Shown here: one piece after another, positions 56,761 to 64,000 of the stretch
Layout: each line of letters starts with the position of its first letter
Position numbering within the stretch: position 1 is the stretch's first letter
Source of the DNA: Ectocarpus siliculosus
Taxonomy: Eukaryota; Sar; Phaeophyceae; Ectocarpales; Ectocarpaceae
Direction of reading: 5' to 3'
DNA: 64,000 nucleotides
Assembly (NCBI GenBank): GCA_000310025.1
Contig: FN648069.1
Location: 210,813-274,812 of the forward strand
Notes under the pieces: generated by a model
What the model saw: only the letters and a program-made list of their open reading frames with translations
Told to the model about the DNA's origin: nothing
Database searches by the model: none
Position numbers and translations under genes: made by a program

Positions 56761-58430
56761 GGATCGGTACGGAGAACCCCGGAACCTGGTTGATCTACAT
56801 ACCACCGGTGCGCCGGCCACGTGACATGCATTGCCTTCGCGATGGGCAACTCCGGACTAAATGTGACACCTTTAAGACTAGGCAGACCACCTACAGCAGC
56901 ACGACCAACCTCTGTGAGCAGCAGTCAATAGCAGCAAATAGCAGTAGGTGCACCTGCACCAACAAGAGGAAGCATCTATTGTACATATGCAAAAGTAGGC
57001 ACTATTACTGCTGTACGTACATGCATGCTACACGCTTGTGTACAGCAGTCTCCATTTTTCCGCAGTCCAATGTCAAATAGATTCACGCACCTCCTCCGTC
57101 GTCGAAGGCCCCAAAGAAACCTTTTTCCGAGAGTCTATCCCCATGATAGCTGCACTTCACAGCGGCAGCAGCTGTCTGTGTGATATCAGGTGTGTGCTTC
57201 CCGCGGGTTCGCGGGTTGACCGCTGCTGTTGTTTTGGAAAGCGTGCTCCGTGCTTGGTGTCTCGGCTTTCTTCGTCCGTCCCGGTCCGCTATTACGCCGC
57301 ATTCTGGACCGAAAACGCCTCGCGAACCACGATATGCATCCCGTGAATAAAAAAAAAACATTCGGCCAGCCGCCCACACGCGGGAGGAGAGCGAGGTCAC
57401 GTCAACGGCAGAACCAGCATCACACCCATGGCTCGCGTTTGGCTCCCTTTGGCTCTCTCGTGCCAGGTTTGAAGATATTTTAGTGCGTGTGCATGGTTTT
57501 TTTTAGAGCAACGCTGTTGTTGTGTGCTCCATGAGGCAGCAGGACAGAGGTAACTGGAGGCCACAACTTTCTTTCCCAACTCTCTGTACTTCAATTTGCT
57601 CTCTTTTGAGCGTTGCTGTATACGGGAGGCAGGTCCTCGACCCCGTCGCACGACCACATTTGTGTGGTGTGCCCTTGTGCTGTCCGGTGCAGCAGGGCGA
57701 TGGATGGCACGAACGGTGTGGTGCATATGTTTTAAAATACCAACGCGTTTTTTTTCTCCCCGCCCTCTTACTGCCTCATCATCTACATGCGAACCTTACA
57801 GCTCGGTTGCGTGGATGGCTTCTTTGTTGGGCCGCTGCCTGGCCGTACCAACAGCTCGCCCGTCCACCGGCACCAGAGCAGCGCCATCGTCACCAGTGGC
57901 ACCCACCGGGCGCCATGGGCGACTGCAGGTAATTCCGCACAAATAGGCCCGTTGAGCCCATTCGGGAGGGATGCTTATGCGTACACACCGAAAGTCGCCG
58001 CCGTCGGCGCTGGCGTCTGGCTATGTATGCGTACCACAGCTGTGAAGTGTACGGCTGCTGTGTACAGCAGTAGTAGCGATGCGCGTGCTGACTCGTACCA
58101 CAGCAGCTGTGCAGAAAGAAGCACCAGCTGCAGCACGGCTGTATGTTTTTGACGCAGAGGGCAGATGCCATATGGTCAGCCAATGTTTGTTGGTATGCCA
58201 GCAAGAGCAACAACTACCCGCCGTCGGCTTAGATAGGTTGGTCTCCACAAGATTCCACGTGCAAAGATTCACCCATTCGTAAGGATACACCCCCCCCAAC
58301 ACCATCCGGTGGCACCTTGTTTGTGGATCAACGAACACGAGCCCAAAGTATAGAACTACTCATATTACTTTCATTAGGGTTACTCTGAGATCAAGTAAAT
58401 ACTCCTGTAGGGTAACATGAGGTAGCGTAC
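56761..58430. other. no firmly supported gene; possible transporter 5' exon
   Basis: A minus frame near 57930-57800 with donor GAGCT|GTAAGG is a weak candidate for an upstream exon of the transporter. The rest is chance frames and CAGCAG-type motifs. Confidence 0.4.
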
Positions 58431-58439
58431 CACCCTCCG

Positions 58440-58555
58440 TACCAAAAGTCATCACCGGGGCGAGCACAGGCGTATCGGCCGCGCGTGATACTCTTCGAAT
58501 CCCCCCAAAAGTCATCACTGGGGCGAGCACAGGCGTATCGGCGGCGCTCGCTTTC
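58440..58555. repeat. two-copy ~62-bp tandem repeat
   Basis: CCAAAAGTCATCAC(C/T)GGGGC and GAGCACAGGCGTATCGGC(C/G)G recur at 58442 and 58504. Confidence 0.9.
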
Positions 58556-58629
58556 GCCACACGGGGTAAATGGCCGCGGCACCGCTCAACGTGCTGTTCA
58601 ACTTCGTAAAAAGCGATGGATGATGGAGA

Positions 58630-59280
58630 CTACGGTGCTGCGGCTCCCTTTTGAGGGAGGGAGAGAGCGTACAGCAGTAGGGTGACACAAGATATCACAC
58701 CCCCTGGACCGATTTTCAAAGCTCTTCTACAGCAGAAAGAGTGGCAGCACCGAAAACGGCGGCGTTGGAGCCCGCCTCGTCGACAGCTTTCCCAAAACTC
58801 ATCGCTTAATTTGTACAACATTTTCGTCGTGGAGTAATCGAGCTTTGAAAATCGGACGGTCCGGGGGATCTGGTATCTTGCGTCACCCATGGTAATACGG
58901 TTCGGCTTGCTTTCAGGGCAACCACAACCACACATTACCCAACGATAAGAATACAAGAGAAAAAATGTAACCGTCGGTAGAGGCCCTCTTGGAACGAGCA
59001 GCCCATCGCCCCATTCCCTCCCCCGTTCCTCGTATCCTCTTTTTTTTTTTTTCTTGTTCGTTTCCACCGAGAAAGGACCGATACTGACACTAAGCGGCGG
59101 AGGGCCGCGGGGAAGTCCGGCGGAAGCGACAGCAGTCGGTAGCAGCAGTCCCACGAGAAGCAGCAGCAGCCTTGAGGCGGCTGCCTCTTCCGCCGAGACT
59201 ACGTCGCAGGTGCGCCCTGGAGCGGGGGGGCTTTTCATGCTGAACATTTGAAGCTCCGCTTTTTGGGGTTTTAGGAGCAT
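58630..59280 (-). CDS. possible exon with signal peptide, unknown protein
   Basis: A 216-codon frame. The likely real part is the start, from Met near 59245: after about 25 residues a strongly hydrophobic stretch (RLLLLLVGLLLPTAVASA) is followed by GLPRGPPPLSVSIGPFS. A possible donor (TCTCG|GTGGAA) follows. This could be a signal peptide or anchor of a secreted or membrane protein. The remainder of the frame passes into an unrelated MITE and is not coding. Confidence 0.3.
   Translation of the reverse strand: MLLKPQKAELQMFSMKSPPAPGRTCDVVSAEEAAASRLLLLLVGLLLPTAVASAGLPRGPPPLSVSIGPFSVETNKKKKKRGYEERGREWGDGLLVPRGPLPTVTFFLLYSYRWVMCGCGCPESKPNRITMGDARYQIPRTVRFSKLDYSTTKMLYKLSDEFWESCRRGGLQRRRFRCCHSFCCRRALKIGPGGVISCVTLLLYALSLPQKGAAAP
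58680..58888. mobile_element. MITE with ~45-bp terminal inverted repeats
   Basis: The left end GGGTGACACAAGATATCACA, continuing CCCCCTGGACCG and ATTTTCAAAGCTC, is matched on the minus strand from 58888 by GGGTGACGCAAGATACCAGA, CCCCCGGACCG and ATTTTCAAAGCTC. Total 209 bp, no coding capacity. No clear target duplication was found, so the superfamily is open. Confidence 0.75.
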
Positions 59281-59289
59281 GTAGACACG

Positions 59290-60375
59290 GCTCTGCTGGG
59301 GGCTCAGGTATTGTAGTTGGAGATGTTGATGGCACCCCCTTGTTGTCCCATCCGGGGGGGACTCTGTTGACGTCTGAACATAATATTCTATGGGGGCTTA
59401 GGGGCCTGGCCTCCCCCCTCACACCCTGGTGAGGCTGCCTAGCGGGTCAACGGAGGGCATGTGGCTCTCTTGTCCTTGTCCGTAGGCAAGAGGGCACGCG
59501 TAGCGAGTGGGATTGCTTACGTCCTGCCCCCCCCCCCGCCCCCGTAGCCCATGTTTTTTGTGCTCTCAATCCCGTCTGGTCTCAAGGCGTTCGTGGTAAA
59601 GGCTCGTTCGTGGTAAAGGATTGTAGTGTGGTGATAGTGAAACCTGTGTATTCTACTACATTGTATTGTCTATGCGGGGGGGTAGGGGACAGATGTGGGA
59701 CTGCAGCTGGAGGCACCATGTGTAGACTCGCCTCTTTTGCTCTTGAAAAGAGCCGTTGTCGCTGTGGGTCCTCTGATACAGCGGGTGGCCGATGTATTGA
59801 GGGTGGACGAAGTCTCTTGGCACAGATAAGAAACACTCAAGTTGATGTTGACTTTCAACAGGGCGGGTGAAGCGGGCCGGGCACATCATGCTTATCCTAC
59901 GGAGGACCCACGCCGCATGTTTTCCTAGGGCTATCAATGCCCGTTAGTTGTCTGGTCATCCCGTCGGCCCAGCGTGTTGCCTCGATTTGCTTATCTGGCT
60001 GACGGCATGACCCACGTGCTAGCATCATGGCATCCGCTGAACTCTTTGAGAGCGTACTTGCTCCACAACAACAACAACAAAGGGTACGGCTACGGGCCGT
60101 TCACAAGGTCTTGCCGTCTCGGCGTGTATCCATCATAGCCTTCGTAAGTTAGTAATTCATGCAATCGGGGTAGTTGGGTTAGGGGTAGGGATAGGGTCTG
60201 CGTACCCCCCTTCCTGTACTATTTCCTCATTAACTTGTTTTCTCGCGAAGACGGTCCGTATCCATCCCCCCCCCCGATGCTCGCTGCCCCGCCACGCCTA
60301 TCCAACGCCCCTCTACACCCCCCCTTCTCGCACGCCTAGCTAAACGAGTCCTCGACGTACATACTCGATACGAAA
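59290..60375. other. no supported gene
   Basis: Upstream of the GTPase gene. It contains a small GTTCGTGGTAAAGG duplication near 59588-59615, poly-C runs near 59527, and TTAGGGG-like degenerate telomeric sequence near 60178-60200. A promoter for the downstream gene is expected but no element is identifiable. Confidence 0.5.
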
Positions 60376-60384
60376 GTGTTGCGG

Positions 60385-62903
60385 ATGGACTGCAGTTTGG
60401 TGACCCCCCCCCCACCCCCCACCCCCCCGGCAACGCCTTCCGCGGGGCCTCTTTCTCAGCTGGAGCAAGACGAGGAGGGCGGCAGCGACGACCGCGTCCC
60501 CGTTACTCTCATCAGTGGCTTCCTAGGTGCTGGGAAGACCTCGCTCCTGCAGAGCTTGCTCAAGAATCGGCAGGTGCGGAGGCGGCGGTGGTTTTCGGAT
60601 AGGTCCTCACTCGCAACCATGTTCTTGTTCTTGTTCTTGTTGTTGTTCTTATTTCGGCTTTTGCTTGTTGGTGAACCGAGTGCACTCAGTAAATGTCTTG
60701 CTGTGGAGTGCTTTGTAGGCTCTTGCTGCTGCTGTGCTCGACTATCCGCCGAATATGAAAGCGCTGCTTTTAGTGTGAAGGCACCGCGAGAAGCGGCACG
60801 CACGAAGCAAGACTTTGAATGGCCTCTGTGGCACATTCTTGGGTGCTCTCCATGTTGGTCGTCATGTCATAGCCCGGTCTCCTTTCACAGTATCTGATTT
60901 CAGCGCCAATGTCATATCACGCTGGTGTGACGGACGCCATGTCGCCATGTGCTATTTACAGAGCTGTGTAATTTTTTTCAGAGCCTGGGAAAGTTGGGTG
61001 GAGGGACGTGCATGGTTTGTCCCCTGGCGACGATATCTTTCGGGTCGATGCGATTAGCCGATGACTGACTGCTGTGCTCGGATATGACACTGTATTGTTG
61101 GTACGATTGGTGGTGCGTTTTCGATCATTTTCTCGCAAAATTATAGTTACTCGCTAATATATAATAGTGTGCTTTGACGCGGCATGATGCCATGCGATCG
61201 CAGGGTATTCGAATCGGGATGGTTGTTAACGACATGGCGGAGGTAAACGTGGACGCGAAACTCGTAAGGGACGACCCCAACGCGCAGGGAGCCGATTCGG
61301 ATACCGTAGAGCTCCAGAATGGGTGCATCTGCTGGTGAGTGTCGTCACTCAACAAACACAGCACGAAACACACACACACACACACACACACACTGGCGTC
61401 TTTTCATTGGTCAACCGGTTAGCGCGGTCGATTCTAATAATAAAGACACACACACACACTGACGTCTTTTCATTGGTCAGCCGGTTAGCGCGGACGATGC
61501 TAGTAATAAAAACACACACACACACACACACACACACTGACGTCTTTTCATTGGTCAGCCGGTTAGCGCGGTCGATGCTAATAATAATAATAAAAAAAAA
61601 CAACACACACACACACCCGTTGGGTAAAGAACCTTTGAGCATTCGATTACAAGTGTTGGTGTTGTTCATCCCTATCCGGCTACAGCACAAGACGGGCTTC
61701 TTTTCATCGGTCAGGAGGATAGCGCGATCGACACCAAGCAAGAAGAAACACACTCGTATACCTGTCTGTGAACCAGGTCGTGGCCGCTTCTGTCGCTGTT
61801 TTGGTCATGGATGTTGTTGGCGGCGCCTCTCTCCTGGGAAGCGCAGCCGATGGCCACAACGCGAACCACGAGAACGCTGTCAACGACGCGCATGATATAG
61901 GAATCGATAAGCAGAGACAGACCCCACCAGCGAGCAATATCTTTGAGGGCAAGTAAATAGACATTCCGATATAAACACATCCTCCCGTCTATTTTCGCCA
62001 TACCCCACCCCCTCGACAACAAAATGCTTGTTGTTTTGAGCACCCGTAGACGCATACGACAATTGTTAGCACTGCCGTGTAACTTTGCCGTGCAGGCGCT
62101 TGACCAATTTAACCCGAGGGAGGGGGGGGGGGTGAAGGCATCTAACGCAGATACGGCAGTAGACGCGCCAAACCAAAACCCAAACACGGTATGTAACCAC
62201 ACGGGACAGTGGGAACTCCAAGTTCCGAACGATGTACCTGCGTCGAATAGAGGTATACCCTTTTGGGGTCACTGCTTTGCTGACTACTTTTGTCGTCGCA
62301 GGTAGGGAGTGCCTCTTTCGATCAACCTCTCGTACCTTTTGTTTTGTTGGGTCTCTTAGCCTTCCTCTCCCCCTTTTGCACCCCTTTCGTTGGCATCCTC
62401 TTGCGATCAACGTGTTTTATGCATCAGCAAGTGTCCCACTTCTTTCGTTGCGTCTCCTGGCCTTCATGTCAGCCTTTTCTCCGCCCCTTTTCCTTGGTAT
62501 GCCTCTTATGACCAACCTCATTCCATTTATTTTGTTGCGTCCCCTGGCCTTCATGTCAGCCTTTTCTCTGCCCCCTTTTGCGCCCCTCTCAAGGGCATCC
62601 TCTTGCGATCAACGTATTTTGTGCGTACAAAGTACCACCTCCTTTTTTTTGCTCCGCCTGGCCTTCACGTTAGCCTTCTCTCCGCCCCTCTTCATGGTCG
62701 TTGTCCTTCCGGCCGACGGTCGCCACAAAAGTTCGATGAGTGAGGAGCTCTTTGTGTCCATCAACCACCTGGTCGAGAGGGCCGAGGCGAGGGGCGCCCC
62801 TTACGACCATATCGTCATCGAGTCCAGCGGGATCTCCGAACCAAAGTCTGTCCGCTCGACCTTTCAAGACGCGGAGTCGTACGGGGTGCTGCTTATGCAA
62901 AAG
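60385..62903 (+). CDS. CobW/COG0523-family GTPase, partial
   Basis: Three exons with matching phase: 60385-60573, 61204-61334 and 62732-62903. Exon 1, after a Pro-rich start, gives VPVTLISGFLGAGKTSLLQS with the Walker A GxxGAGKT. Exon 2 gives GMVVNDMAEVNVDAKLV and DTVELQNGCIC. Exon 3 completes the family's CICC (GCxCC) metal-binding motif and adds YDHIVIESSGISEPKSV, the switch/Walker B region with ESSGISEP. This family comprises metal chaperones and insertases (zinc, cobalt) driven by GTP. The final donor AAG|GTGAGC at 62904 shows the gene continues; the NKxD guanine-specificity and C-terminal domains lie beyond the window or in exons not seen. The start is the ATG nearest the conserved region; a longer N-terminus is possible. 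Confidence 0.9.
61370..61590. repeat. tandem tRNA-like repeat with CA runs
   Basis: Three tandem copies (near 61394, 61458, 61538) of CTTTTCATTGGTCAGCCGGT, continuing TAGCGCGGTCGATGCTAATA, and then (CA)n. A fourth, diverged copy lies at 61697-61735. The same core occurs inverted at about 62955-62975, 63124-63142 and 63395-63412, and on the plus strand at 42449-42482. GTCAGCCGGTTAGCGCGGTC resembles the D-arm/A-box half of a tRNA, so a tRNA-derived SINE is plausible. It lies in introns of the GTPase gene. Confidence 0.8.
62100..62731 (+). other. intron with internal ~80-120-bp repeats
   Basis: In the intron before exon 3 of the GTPase gene, GCGTC(T/C)CCTGGCCTTCATGT, CAGCCTTTTCT and GCCCCTTT recur three to four times between 62340 and 62700, with TGCGATCAACGT between them. 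Non-coding despite long open frames. Confidence 0.6.
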
Positions 62904-63699
62904 GTGAGCTTGCCACGCGTGTGTGTGTTTTTTTTTTACTGTTATTACCGCGCTACCCGGCTGACCAATGAAATGACGTCAATCTCGGTGCGGCGAAAAA
63001 CAGAAAATGCATCTTACGGCCATAATCTCGGACTATCCCTTGAGGGGGCCTCATGGGGGAAGCTCAGTGTGTGTGTACGTGTGTGTGTTTATTTTTATTT
63101 TTTTTAGCCTGCGTCGGTGACGTTAGCCGGCTGACCAATGAAAACACTTGAGGGCCGGGCTGGTAAGAAGATCTTAGGTCCCCGGAAGGGGGCCAAAAAT
63201 CGAAAAACGCGTATTGCGCTGAATTCGAACGCCAAATGAATCTCTTCTTTCCACAAATGTTTGCAGAGAGAGATACACGCCACCGCCCCACACATGCCCT
63301 CGCCCAAACCTAGCTAGGAAGCCACTGATGCAAAGATCGGAGGGCAGCATATGTGTAAGGTGAAGTTTCTTTGGTTTGCGTCGACGGCGCTACATAGCCG
63401 GCTGACCAATGAAAATAGGAGGAGTTTTTTTGTGGTTCGTTACATCCTCCGCGATAGCTCTCTTTGCGCTACGTACGTAATGCTGTTAGGTTGGTTGATG
63501 CCCTAGGGCTTGCCTAGGGTGAGGTGGGGTAACGCAGCTGGTTGACCCCCCACTCCCACCCCACCTGAATGACCTGAAAAGACGGGAAGTGATATCGATA
63601 GGATAGGGAAAACACATTTTTGAGCCTCATTTGGCAAAGTAGGAAGGAACGATTGGCCATCGGTGATCGGTTCTGCGATAACAATGCTCCGTCTTCTCG

Positions 63700-63768
63700 A
63701 GGACGCATGGCCAACGGTCTACCCGCCACGGCATGCAAAACATGAGTACCCCCCCCCCCCCCCCCCCG
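63700..63768 (+). repeat. poly-C-tailed dispersed repeat, fourth copy
   Basis: GGCCAACGGTCTACCCGCCA, CGGCATGC and ATGAGTACCCCCC align with the 49.98-kb copies. The C run is about 17 long. Confidence 0.6.
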
Positions 63769-64000
63769 TTTTCGCTGGCCGGCCTTGAAAAGTGCGGATG
63801 GGCCCCATGGGGACAGTGGGGGATGCCGGAACCCTTTTGGGGGCGTACACCCGTTCCGAAAAAAAGGAGCCCCCCCCCCACCTGGGTGTTTTAGGGGAGG
63901 GGGGCCCCCCGGACGGAAAAAAACCAACCCAGGGGGGGGGGGGACCCGGGGGGGCCCCAGGGCGAAAAGTTTTTTTTTTAAAGGCGGCGTTTGTGTTTCG
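63769..64000. other. probable low-quality sequence at a contig end
   Basis: Dense G, C, A and T homopolymers with GGGCCCC-type artefacts, like the junk next to the gap at 48.8 kb. Frames here should be ignored. Confidence 0.65.

Noticed and set aside
60175-60200. Second interstitial telomere repeat
   Set aside because: GGGTTAGGGGTAGGGATAGGG is too degenerate and short to separate from G-rich background.
63514-63927. Pro/Gly-rich 137-codon minus frame at the window end
   Set aside because: Made of homopolymers in probable poor-quality sequence.

Overview
The window is nuclear DNA of a photosynthetic stramenopile, most likely a brown alga of the Ectocarpus type. Three things point there. Three loci carry the cysteine-histidine EsV-1-7 repeat, a family known from Ectocarpus (IMMEDIATE UPRIGHT) and its phaeovirus EsV-1. 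One gene product begins with a signal peptide whose cleavage site is followed by Phe, the heterokont plastid-import pattern. Host genes are split into many short exons by long, repeat-filled introns. Most open frames in this GC-balanced, repeat-rich DNA are chance; the calls below rest on motifs, splice sites with matching phase, or repeat structure.

Layout, left to right. 1-4 kb: an EsV-1-7 gene (minus) and two blocks of tandem repeats. 6.2-9.1 kb: a multi-exon minus-strand gene of unknown function with an acidic tail. 10.5-10.7 kb: a first exon with a perfect destruction box. 13.8-15.1 kb: a plus-strand gene or relic of unknown family. 16.4-18.7 kb: a tRNA-like tandem array, a 51-bp minisatellite and a ~200-bp tandem duplication. 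19.8-24.0 kb: a compact, intron-poor, head-to-tail minus-strand cluster of virus-like genes, including a possible PD-(D/E)XK nuclease, bracketed by two diverged copies of a coiled-coil exon. 25.4-30.8 kb: a complete, very young Ty1/copia-type LTR element that lacks the reverse transcriptase catalytic core. 31-34.8 kb: a broken and an apparently open EsV-1-7 locus with tandem repeats between them. 35.3-39.1 kb: a plastid-targeted DHRS1-like short-chain dehydrogenase (minus), with a mariner-type MITE in an intron. 40.2-41.5 kb: a two-exon gene with an H/NC-type domain. 42.9-47.0 kb: dispersed and tandem repeats, including a ~1.1-kb duplication of which one copy has gained telomeric repeats. 47.9-48.3 kb: an exon resembling the C-terminus of IQUB-type ciliary proteins. 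48.7-49.3 kb: an assembly gap and junk sequence. 49.6-56.8 kb: an SV2/SVOP-like MFS transporter in seven recognisable exons (minus). 58.7 kb: a MITE. 60.4-62.9 kb: a CobW/COG0523 GTPase that runs off the window (plus). The last ~240 bases look like low-quality read.

The host genes are unrelated single genes, not a pathway. The regions with the most new content are the 19-24 kb virus-like island, the RT-less but recently inserted copia element, and the EsV-1-7 loci in different states of decay.
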